DNA from: Polydactylus sextarius
Taxonomy: Eukaryota; Chordata; Actinopteri; Polynemidae
NCBI GenBank assembly: GCA_016801845.1
Contig: CM028924.1
Span: 3,489,501-3,553,500, forward strand
Length of the DNA: 64,000 nt
Direction of reading: 5' to 3'
Shown here piece after piece: positions 26,689 to 38,799 of this stretch. A program made the position numbers and the translations under genes. Each line of letters starts with the position of its first letter. The first letter of the stretch is position 1. Under the pieces are notes generated by a model. It was given only the letters and a program-made list of their open reading frames with translations. It had not been told where the DNA came from and made no database searches.

Positions 26689-26857
26689 GGTTGCCACATA
26701 CATTAAGACACATGAACATTGTAACACAAACTACATGTGTGGATTAACAACTAATACATTCTTTTATATGATATTTTCTACCTTAACGTGAGCAGTGAAA
26801 TGCTTTAATATCACATGTGTTTGAACAATGTTCACACTTCACACATCTGTAGTTTCC
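26689..26857 (-). mobile_element. Penelope-like GIY-YIG endonuclease remnant, N-terminal part
   Basis: The minus strand reads GNYRCVKCEHC, then KYHIKECISC.STHVV and, after a frame slip, FVLQCSCVLMYVAT. This follows the Penelope-like pattern of a CxxCxxC knuckle, INC..T..VVY, L.CPCG..YVGKT. The reading stops exactly where MITE copy A begins and resumes beyond it at 26186. Two stops and a frameshift show the copy is inactive. No reverse transcriptase part is recognisable further upstream. Confidence 0.7.
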
Positions 26858-27079
26858 ATGCACTTGGAAAACTGCAGTCAGGCCTCATATGACACTGTAA
26901 CATAACAATATAGCAGCAACAAACAGTAAATTATTGGCACATCCGTTGGTCCAAATGTCCTCAGATAAACTGCATGAAAACAGTAATTCTGATCTCATGT
27001 TACAGCCATTTGAAAACAACAAGAACTGAAACACATTTTCAATAAAAGCAATCACAAGAGAAAACAACACAGGCTGCAG

Positions 27080-28635
27080 CTAAACGGCTCAAAGTCCTGG
27101 ACATGATGGTTTTCCGCAAAAGTTTTGGAAAACAAATTTTTGGAAAATGCTGGCTCTGATTTTGATTTAATTCTGTTAGACTTCCTCAAACCTTTATTCA
27201 GACACACATGTCCTTGCTTAGATTATTGACAAAGCTATCACAGTAAAAATATTTGCATCTTTGTATATTAAAGTTTGCAAAACTGAGCTGGACCCAAAAT
27301 AAAAATATAAACGACTGAGGCGAGTGTAAAAAGTTTGATGATAACAAAAGCAAACAGCAAAATGCAGCAAAAGATGACAAGTCACAAAAGCAGGAGACCA
27401 AAAAAGACAAGAGACACAAACGCAAACCCAAGAAAACTCAAAGAAACTCACCCAGGATGTTGACTGGGAACCAACGCAGGACAGAGGATGAACACAGGAC
27501 CCAACAAAAACGATGGTGAAATGTAGATATTTATACACACACAAGAAGGGAAGCAGATTAAACACAGGTGCAACAAATTAGATCAGAGCCAGGTGATCAA
27601 ACTGGAGGGAAAATACAGGAAGTAAGACACCAGGAAATAACATTTCAGAATAAAACAGGAAGTGACAGAATATTTAAGGGACATACTAAACCAACCAAAG
27701 GCAAACAACAACAGACATGGTAACATTTGCATCAGCTTTTAATACATTTTCCAGGTTTCTGCAAAACACACATGTACACATATATGTGCACATGTACAAA
27801 TACACAGGTCCTCTATATTTACCAAACACTGTTTAATTCACACTGCGTTCACTACGCCAAAGCTCAACTTGTAAAAATATTTGAGGTGCCTCCTTCCTGT
27901 GTCAACTAATCCCAGTAAATTACACGCACATGTTCTGGTTGTGCCCTTTTTTTTAAAGTAAACTCTTTCATACTTAATCTGATATATCTGGTAAAAATCT
28001 TACTTCTCATGTTATTATTATTTTGATTCGCGCGTCACCGTTATTTCCTATTTTTTTATTTTCTCACGATAAATTTCATGCTCTGTTGACTCATTTTGTT
28101 TCAATGTGAATCCATAATTCTTCTGCAGTGGATTAGAGATCTGACATGTTTTTATTAATTGGACAAGATGAGACAGTTTCAGACTTGTTGGTCTATTTTA
28201 TTAATGGTTTTATCTTTTATGTGTATTTGTTTACGAGTTATTTTTTATGACCTGACTTTATTTGTGTAGCTACACGAGTAAGGTGAAGTGTGATCTGATG
28301 TGGTTCCTTTGGTTACAATAAAATAACACCATAAACTGTGTTGCCATCTCTTGCTTCCTTAACATTTTTTCCACTCATCATTCACAGTCACTTCAATAAG
28401 AAGCGTTTTATTGCACAAATAAAATACTTATTATTCTTAAATCATGTTCTACTTTTTCCCAGGGACTCACAGTCTTCATTGTTGGATGTTGTAAGCTCAG
28501 TTCTTATGTTGTTCATTAAAATTTAAGAAAAGATGACTTTGTCAGACAACTATTTCCAGGGTGAAAAATAATATTCATGTATTTTTTGTTGGTTTCACAT
28601 CTTTATCAGTTAATTTGTCTCTACAAGACATATAT
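27080..28635. other. intergenic, repeat-like but unassigned
   Basis: A purine-rich stretch (27340-27680) with ACAGGAAGT-type motifs looks like fish interspersed repeat sequence, but I cannot name it. No gene is supported; a 115-residue minus-strand frame here is hydrophobic, Cys-rich and without motifs. Confidence 0.4.
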
Positions 28636-28639
28636 TTAA

Positions 28640-29102
28640 AATGATGGTCCTGAGTAATTTGAACCCAGAGTCTATTTCACCATAAATACGAGTCAAACTC
28701 CTCCTCAAGAGATATTTTACGTTAGTTGAAGTAATATCGAGTTTGACCGTCTTTTGTTTTCACAACCAAATAGTTAACAATGAAAGTAAATGGGGCAGTC
28801 AGACAAACGTATCTAAATTGTCATTTTTTAACCACTAATAAAGCTCAAAATATCACTTCACTTCAGCAGTAGCATGAATAGGGTCCCTACACATAAACTG
28901 AAGTACTGATAACTTAGTAAGTGAACTGAGACTTTATTAAAAAGACTGTTTTACAAGACTTACCCAACGTCTTGTTTTCATATATTCATATAATGAATCT
29001 GCTGATTTGGAACAATCTTCATCATCAGTTTATCATCATCAGTTCATTGTTAACTATAAAATAGAAATAGACCCTGGGTTCAAATTAATCCAAACCATCA
29101 CA
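28640..29102 (+). mobile_element. Harbinger-like MITE, copy B, rearranged
   Basis: The first roughly 340 bases are nearly identical to copy A, including the ACAATGAAAGTAAATGGGGC block and the AATAGGGTCCCTACAC block. The ends are degraded (AATGATGGTCC; CCAAACCATCAC). Part of the interior (about 28985-29035, ATGAATCTGCTGATTTGGAA) is inverted relative to copy A. No clean target-site duplication remains. Confidence 0.75.
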
Positions 29103-30164
29103 TTTTTATTCTGATATTTTCCTTTACTTGTACTGAGAGAGGAAGTGAAAACATGTGACAAATGTCCAATAATAATTAGAGAACAGACAATGATTTAATA
29201 TCGTACAATCAGAACATTTTCTTGTGATCCCAGAAAACTGTTTGTTGTGCAGTAAATGTTCTGTAGTAATGAGAAACATGAAATATGAGAAAGAAATTGC
29301 ACAGATGCTCATCTGTAACATTATACTGTCCTACTGGTCGATCCCTCCACGAACAGACTGGTTTCTCTTCCTAATTGTGTCTTAAGAGGATTTTTTTAAA
29401 CTTTCACTGGGAGTCTTAAATGAATGGGGTCAAAGTGGCGTCTGTTCTGTCTTTAAAATGTGAAATCTGTGCTATGATTTGTTCATCTGTTTGTGTTTTA
29501 CTGCAAGATTCATTCATTTTGATTGGTTACATGTTGCTACACTGGTTTTCAGTTAAAAGACATTTATGAGTAACTTTCACTTTGAAGCTGAAAGAAAACC
29601 AGTGTAAAACGCCCAAACATTAATGCCAAGATTATATTATGAGGTGTTCTTGATATTTTGCCCACCACATGTTTATCATGTTGCACGTTGTCTATTTGTG
29701 TTGTGAAGTCTTTTTTTTTTTTTTTAATCGAAGTATTTGTTGAATCAGGATCCAAATAAAGACGAGGAATCGTTGAGATGTTTTTTTTTAACTTCACTGC
29801 AGAGCATAACGCGCTGCAGGCAGAGTTAAATCATACCATCCTGCTGTTTTATTGTAGCTAACTCATGCTGATAATGATTTGATAACACGACACTACAGAC
29901 AATTACACGCACAGGAATGTCAGCAGGGAATGCAACGTCTGGAATATCAACAACTGCTCCCTGCTGCCAAATGCATAATCAAGTTGTTTTGGTATCTCCA
30001 GTTATCTAAAGCAGCCATCTTTCAGCTATCCTAAGCAGCTATCTTATGTCTCTGTCCCCTCCAACATCAGACGGGGGACAGAAACACAGCAAGAGGCAGA
30101 CAACACTGGATACACTGATAGTGCAGGGGTCTTGTTTTCCCATGTGCGTTGCCAGGATGTGATG

Positions 30165-30173
30165 TATAAATAG
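30165..30173 (+). promoter_or_regulatory. TATA-box-like site
   Basis: TATAAATAG is followed 60-200 bases downstream by an unusually GC- and CpG-rich patch (30235-30360). No convincing coding exon follows; a 64-codon frame at 30188-30382 has no known motif. Confidence 0.2.
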
Positions 30174-30539
30174 GTATCAGGCTGTTTGTGTGTGAGTGGA
30201 GGCTTAAGTTATGCGGCTATAGCTTGATAGGGGCTGTACGTGGCTGTACGACTGGGTGGGAAGCTACGGTGGGTCGGGGCCCGTCGGTGTCGTCTCATGT
30301 CCTGAGATCTGAGAGGCCTCTCCCACGAGGTGGTGACGGCCAGCAGAAGGGCACGGATTCGGAGTATTTTGGTGTTAATTGAGCTTATTGGCCTGCTATT
30401 CACAGCCTTGACTTGATTGATTTAAAGGGTAGTGTGAAACTACGACAGGGTTGACCTCTCTGGTGGCGGCTCCTTAGATATGGCCTCAGGACTGCACAGC
30501 TGTGAGGAGTAATCCTCTCCCTTCTTCTTTTCTCTTTTT

Positions 30540-30711
30540 TTTCAAAGAAGAGCAAGCAATCCGCCCTCCTTCACTATTTTATTAGTTTTTCCGACAGTAC
30601 AAGAAGAAGAGAAGGGAAAGAGAGGAGAGAGAAATGTGAGGACCTGGCAGGAGCTGGGATTTGAACCTGTGCTCCAGGGAGGGTTTTCCACCCTGGTGCA
30701 CTAGTTAGACC
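30540..30711 (-). mobile_element. tRNA-derived SINE
   Basis: On the minus strand a tRNA-like head has an A-box-like TGGTCTAACTAGTGCACC (30694-30711) and a perfect B-box GGTTCAAATCC (30657-30667). A pyrimidine-rich body (TTTCTCTCTCCTCTCTTTCC) and an AATAAAA near 30577-30583 follow. This matches the general plan of the common fish SINEs with a CT-rich body. The spacing of the boxes (about 27 bases shorter or longer elements exist) is compatible with RNA polymerase III promoter architecture. Confidence 0.6.
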
Positions 30712-33700
30712 AAACAGTTATTAAACATGTACCGCATTACTCTGTTTATAATGAAAAAAAAAAAAAAAAGCTGCGGGTTGAATCCAACTCTACTGGATTC
30801 AACTCACTGGAGAGTTTTCTCCTGATTATTTCTTTTCCATGTTGTGTGGACTTAAAACATTAACATCTGACAATTTAAGAAATACTCTTACGATAAATTT
30901 TAAATTTGTTGTCAGCTATTTAGCTTTGCTTATCTTAAGCACGAAGTATGGAAACGGTCCTCGAAAATTACTCCTGGATCTGTCTAAATGTAACACTCAT
31001 TACCGTGTTTTATTTTGCTCAACAAAAATTGAATCACTCTTCTTAAATCAACTCTTATTTTGAGTTTATCTGACTTTATTTTGCATCTTAAAAGTTCACT
31101 AACATCTCAGATGCCAAGAAAACCATCGTTTACAGAGCATATTTTAAAATTTGAGTAAACCTATCTGTATTTTTCTTTCTGTGTAAGTACAGTCTCTGAA
31201 GCTGATTGACAGGCCTTGACAAAATAAACGGCAACTGCAAGTGTTATTTCAAGTCAGACATGCTACTTGTTCCTTTAACCTTGCTCGTTCCACCACCACC
31301 ACTGACCCCCTCCCCTACCCTCGGTCCATTTTTAGTCCTTCCAGCTCCGTCAGGACACCAGTCTAAAGTCGTTCACTAGCTGCACCCGGTCCCAGCACTT
31401 AGCAATGTTTTAGAAAAGGAAAATAAAACATCTTATCCAACTTTGGCAAACGGACATTGTTTCTTGTAATATCCTCCCACAGAAATTTAAACAATTTCAA
31501 CAACAAAATTTCATTGTTTGGGCTTCCTCTCCCTGAAAACTTTATCTTTAAATATTTCTAAATCCTCTGACCCCACTTTCCCTCTGTGCAAAGCCTCAGC
31601 CATTCAAAACACAACCCCCTCACCACCACCACCACCACTACGGCTGCATGACCGCGTAGTAGTATTGCTTTCAACTGCATTGCTCCCCAAGGACATCTGA
31701 GAGTGGACCTGAGTGTGCCCAGAAACTTCAGCCTTTAAAAACAAAGCAGAGACGTTTAACTGTTGCAAATTGAGCTGTTCAGTGTTCACCCTTTCAGTGG
31801 AAACGCACAGACCAATAAACATGTTGATGCATCATTAGTTTACTTCATTTTTCTGACATGACTCAAGTAAAAAAAATTATAATCTCTATTTACCAAACAC
31901 GTCACTCTGATCTTTGTATTTGTCTCTGCTAATATACATCGTATACACAATCACTTGAGCAATCAAACATCAGTAACTCTATTTTAGTCTTTCTCTGTTC
32001 TTTTAGTCGACGATTCAGCTGCAGCTCTGAATCACCAGAGACCTCGTTCCCACAGAGGCTTTTTGACTTTGTCACAGTCGAGCTGGGGTCATTCAGATCG
32101 AGCCCAGCTGTTGTGTACCAACTGTTTTAACTATTAATTCAAGGTTTTGTCAATATTGTCTTATAATTTACTTACTTTATCAGTGATCTGCAAGAAATAC
32201 GACATGTTAAAGTTGCAATTTTGTAAGAAATAAACCTATAAAATCAACAATGAGGAGATGAAAACGAGAGAAATGTTCAGCAAAAGTGGTTTCAACCCAC
32301 TCAAACCCAAATAATACATCTCATCATCTCTCATTGTCTCTAGAGATCTGTGAAACCTTTCTCTTATATTTATACAAACCATCATCTGCCAAGTTTTGAC
32401 TGTTTAACTGTTTTAGCAACAAGTGGCCACTGACCTTGAAAGCAACACGGTTAAACTGTTTTCTGTTTTTTTTTTTGGATTTTCCTTCCTTATATCTGTG
32501 TTAAAGAGAAGTTAAGTTCTCTCTTATATCTCTCTTCTCTCAAGAAACAATCAACTTCACAAATTTACAAGTACCAGTCAGGAAATGTTTTTCAACGCTT
32601 CATTATTTTTTAATTTCTGTGTTTGAAGCTGTTAAAACTATCGCACCATCGTTCACATTTATTTGACTTTTCCATCTGTGACTATAACTTCCATTTCTGC
32701 ATTTAACAAAGCAGCAAGTAATTCAAGTCTTTATGCCTGATTTTTCAAACATTATCACAATGAAAAAAGAAAAAAGTTAGTACGTCTAACTGTGAGGTTG
32801 TCTTGGTTACATGTGTTTACGTGCAAATATATTTGAAAAGAACTTTTTTTGATCAAATTATGAGTGTTTAATTCCAGTAAAGCTGATATTTTGAGGATAT
32901 GACAGTACTGTCGTTCTTGCTACCTGCCGCAGGCTGTAAAGGACATTATCTCGTTTCAAAACACCGGAGGATGAGGAACACAGATGGACTGAGGTGATGG
33001 ACCAGGCCCATTCACTTAAGTCACCTAATAGCACTACATAAAATTGCATAACAGTGAAAACTGAGACATTTTGTGCACACTGTCCTCTCATTACAGCAAA
33101 TAACAAATCGTGGATTTGGAAAGAAGTGTATGTCATTTAAACAGACATCATAACTCTGTAGCTTTGATTAGAAAACAAGAAAACTCCTCAGCTGCTGCTG
33201 ACATTCGTACTTCTCTTGTATCTGCTTATTCCCCTAGCATTGCATAAATTACAGATTATTACTGCACAGTATGAACAAAGAGATAATTACATGAGCCAAG
33301 CCTCAACAATTCGCCATTATGCACCCTGTCAAAGGCTCTGTGCTGGTTCAGGAGTATTGCTTTAAGTGTGAGGTGTCTCTTATTACACCCATAACAATCT
33401 CAGACAGCCCGTGTCTCTAGGATAGTAATGCCATGCTGGGCTGTGGCGAGCCTCTCCCATTGTTCTCCACGGGATGTTTATAGCTTTGTGCCTGATATAT
33501 GATAACCAATAAGTGAGAGGTAGTAATTACAAGGCCCACACTGCACCAGATTGCTTGATGAATGCATGAAATAAAAGATGGGGGGCTCTGTGTGGAGGCT
33601 AGTTATTACAAAGACATACAAAGACTTGACATACGGCAGCGTTATGAGCGGGAGAATGCTGGCAGGAGGAGAAATAAATAGCATATATCCATTTCCTCCA

Positions 33701-34084
33701 CCAAATGGCAAAGTAAATAACACTGACCCTCTTAAAACAACTTAGCTGCGAGCCAACGAGTGTCCAAATCAAAATACTCAGTTGCACATACACCGAGTCT
33801 TTCTTCATTCTCTGTTCAGGTCAAGAAGAAATAACACAATTAGGTGAAATGAAAACACACAAAGAAAGCTCAATGGTATCCTATTGTAGGGCCCAGTACA
33901 CAGAGCAGTGGTGCGGTCAGACCTTGTGTCTCCTAAACTAATCAGCAGCACGGTGCTATTTATTCTTTATGGATGTCGCTCCAGGAACAGGGAAAAAATC
34001 ACAAGCCACCCAAGCTCAGTGTATTCAATTCTTCATTTGTTAATCAAGTCAATAAATGCTATCACAGTGGAAACAATTTAATAA

Positions 34085-34500
34085 ACCGTAGTTATTCTTT
34101 TGCTTTTAGCTTAGAAAGAGTTAGATCAGATCAATACAATGCTCATGTCTGCACGGTAAATACAGGAAGCAGGAAGCTAGCTTAGCTTAGCGACTGGAAA
34201 CAAGGACAAAAAGTCCAAAAGTAACAAAATTTGTTAAATTTACAAGGGCCTTGTGGCAGACTTTTTCTTGGCCTGGCAGAGATATAATATGTTCACTGGT
34301 GAACTTTAAAGGTGCTGGGGAGGAGATTTATTACCTTTGGACCGTTGGACCGTTAAGTCAAGCTAGCTATGCGATTGTTTCCAAATTTCTTACATTCTCT
34401 TTGAGATTTGGGGAAATAAAGTTATTCATTTTTTGTTTTTTGTTATTTTTTTGCAGAGAAAGAGATGATCAGTACAACTCTCATACTATATTTAATCACA
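34085..34500. repeat. GCTAGCTTAGCTTAGC-type dispersed repeat, fragmented
   Basis: It contains CTCATGTCTGCACGGTAAAT, then GAAGCTAGCTTAGCTTAGC, CTGGAAACAAGG and TCCAAAAGTAACAAAAT in the order seen in a repeat widespread in fish genomes. A reversed piece (TTACCTTTGGACCGTTGGAC) follows at about 34333. Related fragments occur at 47935-48180, 52185-52240 and 53850-54560. Confidence 0.55.
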
Positions 34501-35682
34501 GGATTACCTGTTCAATACAAGCCTGAACAACTCGCTAAAGTAATCTTCAACTTTGTATAACCACTAGAAACATTAGCTCTGTTGCAGAGTAACAACATCC
34601 TCTTATCTACATCAACTCATCTATATTTTATCTTTTTTTAATTAATTCCAAATAAAAACAAATTACAACCAAAGTGTTCGCTGTAGCCAGGCCTGTAGCC
34701 TCAACTTTATTGCACAGATATGGACGTAGTATCAATATTCCCATTGTTAAAGTTTTTTTTTTTAGTCAAACAAAATGTTTTTGAGTTAATAAACCATAAT
34801 TAGTTTGCTGAGAGAGAGAGTTACTGTTCTTTGTTCAACCCTCGCAGCCGCACATTGAAGGGTCAGTTAAATATAATTCAAACTGCTTTGAAGGTCAAAC
34901 CCTGATCCACCAGTTCTCCCCTTTAAGAGGCCTTGTGGTTTGGATACTAATGCATTGTGATATGTGCTTCTTACCTTGGAGAGAGATATCTCTGGGATAA
35001 TAATCTGAGGCCTTCTATGGGCACACTCAGGCTTCTCCAAGCCCTTTCCAATGACCCCTTGTCTTTGAAGTGTGAACTTGAAAACGCTAAAGTGGAGAGG
35101 CTGCTGAGTAGTAATGGAACTTCAGTCAAAGCATTTCTGTTTGATTCACCAAAAGCCTCGGCGCTGACGTACAATAAGATATCATCTTGGAGTCTGGAAT
35201 GTATTTCCTACCCCGCTTGATCAGGCTTAATTTGAAGTTGGAGGCTTGTTTTTTCTACCTGAAGCCAGATCTGATAAAGCAGTACACTCAGCCTTCATCT
35301 ACCTCAATTTGTCATCTAGAAAGTATAAGACAAGAAGATTTCCTTTCATAGGGCAGGGGTGAATTTACAATTTGATAGTGCAAAGTGTAGTATTTAAGCA
35401 GCAGTATTTTCACACTTCACTGCAAATAGTTCACCGTTTGGGGGCCATTTCGTTTTCTTGCTGAGGGTTGCAGGAGAGAGTTTATATCACTCTCAGATCT
35501 GTACTAAATACAAAGCTAGAGTCAGTGGCCAGGTAACATAGCTTAGTAAGTATACTGGAAATATAGAGAACTCAGCCATAGTCCAGCTGCACCATTTAAA
35601 CCCAATGTTAACTCCTATTTTACTTTATCTTACTGCTGAAGTTAGCATTTCATAATAGCATTTTAAAATATCAGTATACATC

Positions 35683-35855
35683 ACAGGTTCATGGTTCAAC
35701 TGTCCCATTTTAAAGGCTTCTTGAAATACGGCCAACAAATCTAGTTTACATTTCCTGATGTATGGATCCTTCAGAGTCCAAAATATCCCAAGATTCATTG
35801 TGTGCAGGTGATGTTTGCAATGTGGACGTTCACTTTAAAGCTAGGAAACATAACC
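35683..35855 (+). repeat. diverged interspersed repeat, copy 1
   Basis: The order TTTTAAAGGCTTC, GCCAACAAATCTAG, GGATCCTTCAGA and GTGCAGGTGATGTTTGCAAT matches, with many substitutions, the order at 56255-56420. Both look like old copies of one fish repeat, probably a non-autonomous DNA transposon. Confidence 0.5.
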
Positions 35856-36419
35856 ATAGCAGTTTGAACAGTGGAAGGACATGTTTTTAAATGTTGTGAG
35901 TCATATCTTATCTATAATATGTAAACCGACAGACAGTGAAATACACAAACTTTTAAGTGCTGTTGTTGTTGCTGCTGCTAAACGACAGGACTTGTGTGTA
36001 ATGTAAATACTCTATGGATGTAAATGACATGAATAGGAAAAGCTTCACAAGCTGGACCGTCTCATTTTGTTTTGCTGTTGTCGATGTAGACTACAGACAC
36101 CGTTTGTGTCAGTCTATGTCCTTGAATGGATGCAACACAGACTGTGTCCCAATTGAGGGTCGGCCATGGTCTACGTCAAACGAAATGAGCTTGTGGAGCA
36201 TTTTCTACTTACATCATTCACCTCCTTGGCGTATTTATGTTTTATGCTGTAAATTTACTCCTTGCTGCTCCAACTATTCCAGTCATGTCACCTCATAGCA
36301 CATCCACATTGTAAACATCACCTTTACGCCATAAATCTGGAGATAACATTGGGTAATAATCTTGGGTTAGTAAATCCAGCCCTTGAGGGAAACGGTAGGA
36401 TGAAGAAGAAGCACTAAAC

Positions 36420-36657
36420 AGTTTATATCTGCTGCATCATACATATTGTGTTATATACTCTGCTGTACATGCTGGATCAAACAAACATGGCATTAATATT
36501 TGTCTTATATAATGATTAATGATTAATATTGTTATACCTCTGTGAGACTGTGCATGTATTTCTACTTTTGGCTGGAGAAACTGTAACCAACCAATTTCCC
36601 CCTGGGACCAATAAAGTATTACTGATTCTGATTTCTGATTCTGATAAAAAAAAAACT
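36420..36657 (+). mobile_element. LINE 3' end with TTCTGA tail
   Basis: The segment ends CCCCTGGGACCAATAAAGTA, then repeats of TTCTGA (ATTCTGATTTCTGATTCTGA) and an A run. This is the characteristic 3' terminus of fish L2/CR1-like non-LTR retrotransposons. The coding part is absent, consistent with 5' truncation during reverse transcription. Confidence 0.6.
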
Positions 36658-37949
36658 TATGTTTTTTTCCACTGCAATAAACTAAAGGAATGAAATTTGA
36701 TGCTAAACTCAACATGTGTTGATTTTGTTACCTTAAGACAGAGTCAGTCAAGCTGTTTCCTCTTGTTTCCATCCACTAATGTAAAGATTATTTAAGAAAT
36801 GTGAATTTTTCTGGGTGTTAGACGATATGTATGAGGTCACAGTGTGATATTTAACTCTCAGCATATTCAGCGAGCTATCAGCGTTGATCTTGTATTAATG
36901 CCAGACAAGTGCAAAAACTGCCTTGAGCAGACAGAGTTTTAACACAGGAGCTAATAGAGATAGTATGCAGTTGACAGCCAATTCGGTCCTGCAGGGCGAG
37001 AGGCCAAAATCCTTGAGTTCCTGCCCCGTTTGAGAAAAGATCAAATGCTCAGTGCAACAGCTGTGGAGCTGCAGGCTCTCCTCATTCAGCCACTAGATGG
37101 AAACAATAGTCCTGCGCACTGCACAATAACTCCTGCATTCATTTGTTGCATGTTATGCCTGATTCTGTGCACTGTTTTGTCTTCTGTTTTTTCATGTTGC
37201 CAATGCAAATCATCCTATTTATGGATTCACTACATGTATTTGTCTTTGTGTTTTTAGGAAGACCATCGCTCAGCTGGTCCACCCATGGACACCTGCCCCC
37301 GTTTAAGTGCAGGAAGAGAAACCCTTCACATATGAACTGACCCTGCAGGGCTCAATAAAGTTTCACATTATAGAGCATGAAAACATTAACAGGAATGGCA
37401 ACAGAGTAATTATGAGTCAGCAACAGTAAAACACCACTGGGACTATCATTTTACCAGAGGAGCTGGTTATGTTTTACAGTCATTCAGGAGTAAAATAAAT
37501 GACTCAGTGTGTGATTCAGAGCAGTAGTGGCAGATTTCTTATTATGGATCCAGAGGGTAAAGTTGTTGCTGTTTTAAATTTTCTTCTGTACTTATCATAA
37601 TTACTTAATGAAGGATAATAATCATGTCAGCTCCATTTGGTAGTTGTTAATGAACAACCATATGGTTTGCTGCTCATGCTGTGACCCAGTACAGTAACTA
37701 AAAACTATTAAGTACCTGAATATTTTGGTGGAAAATAACTGACGAAACTGTGGATGCAACAATATCCACTATTTTATCTAAAAATAGAATATAAGAATCT
37801 ACTTTTCAGTTGATATTATGTTTACATTTTGTTGATTTTTAAACAAATAAAATCTTCTCAGTTTACAGTACAGTACTGGTGTGAGGCGAGGCTCTTTAGC
37901 AAATTAATCTGGATCAAATAGGAGTAGTTTTTACTTTCTTTGAGCAAAA

Positions 37950-38230
37950 GTAGTTATAAATGTAAGCACAACAACCAGCTCTGCTTTCTGAGGATCCTCA
38001 TATCCTTCAACAAGACCTTCTACCAATTTGTGGCACCTCTGGTGATCGACCATAAATTGGAGAAGTTTAAGTCAGTGAGGAACAGGAGGTCCCTCAACAA
38101 ACTGGACAACTCATCTCACCCTCTCTATAGTACACTACAGAAACAGCAGAGCTCCTTCTCTAAACAGACTCATCCATCTCTGCTGTCACAAAAAAGGTTT
38201 TTAGGAAATCATTCCTACTGTTCACAATAA
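37950..38230 (+). pseudogene. non-LTR retrotransposon ORF2 C-terminal remnant
   Basis: The frame includes CFLRILISFNKTFYQFVAPL and LDNSSHPLYSTLQKQQSSFS. These resemble the region after the reverse transcriptase palm in fish LINEs, where (F)LR.L.SF...FY.S.. precedes a D.SHPL......SSFS block. The usual RYR.SFLP.A end is degraded (QKRFLGNHSYCSQ). It has no start of its own and no upstream RT core, so it is a truncated relic. Confidence 0.55.
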
Positions 38231-38454
38231 CGCTGCTGAACTAGTGTAACCTCCACATATCCTCTTCCATCTGTCTATACACATTATTGTTTATCATCTA
38301 GACATGTGTAAATATTATTTGTCGCTATCTTATTGTTTACATTTTTCTTTATCCCATGTATACATTTAGTGTGTATATGTACGTGTGACTATATGTATAT
38401 ACGTGTAAATTCTTCATTTTGTTAGTCTCTTCTATTATAATAATAATACACAAG

Positions 38455-38705
38455 TATCTATTCATGGTTCAAACTTTTTGACAAATATCAGGATACTACT
38501 TCCAATAAACAGCAGAAGAAGAAGAGAAATGGAAGATTTATGATCATTTATCTATATTTAAAGCTTTCTGACAAATAGCAGCATACTACTCCCAATAAAC
38601 AGTAGAAGAAGAAAAGAAACGCTAGATCTATTTATCTGTGGTTCAAACTTTCTGACTAATAGTAGGATACTACTCCCAATAAACAGTAGAAGAAGAAAAT
38701 ATATC
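38455..38705 (+). repeat. three-unit tandem repeat (CCCAATAAACAGTAGAAGAAG)n, copy 1
   Basis: Three units of about 85-110 bases each run: ATGGTTCAAACTTTCTGAC, a variable AATAGTAGGATACTACT, then CCAATAAACAGTAGAAGAAG. An inverted three-unit copy with the same unit-by-unit variants lies at 54727-54945. The repeat stops about 100 bases before the fzd9 leader region. Confidence 0.8.
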
Positions 38706-38799
38706 TATCTGCAAAGAAATGGGGTGTATATATTGATATATCAGTGTAGTTATTATAATATAGTTTTAGATAGTTTGCAGATAGTTTTTATTTATTAAA

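Larger units (their letters stand above)
29104..36415. other. intergenic, no supported gene
   Basis: Apart from the SINE, the fragmented repeat at 34080 and the diverged repeat at 35683, this interval holds no gene I can support. Bases 33180-33960 look less repetitive and compositionally even, and might be conserved non-coding DNA. Confidence 0.5.

Noticed and set aside
27218..27565. 115-codon hydrophobic minus-strand frame
   Set aside because: The Cys/Phe/Val-rich composition comes from a purine-rich, repeat-like plus strand, not from a membrane protein family.
34957..35220. 87-codon plus-strand frame with fairly normal composition
   Set aside because: I recognise no family; without conservation data it is indistinguishable from chance.
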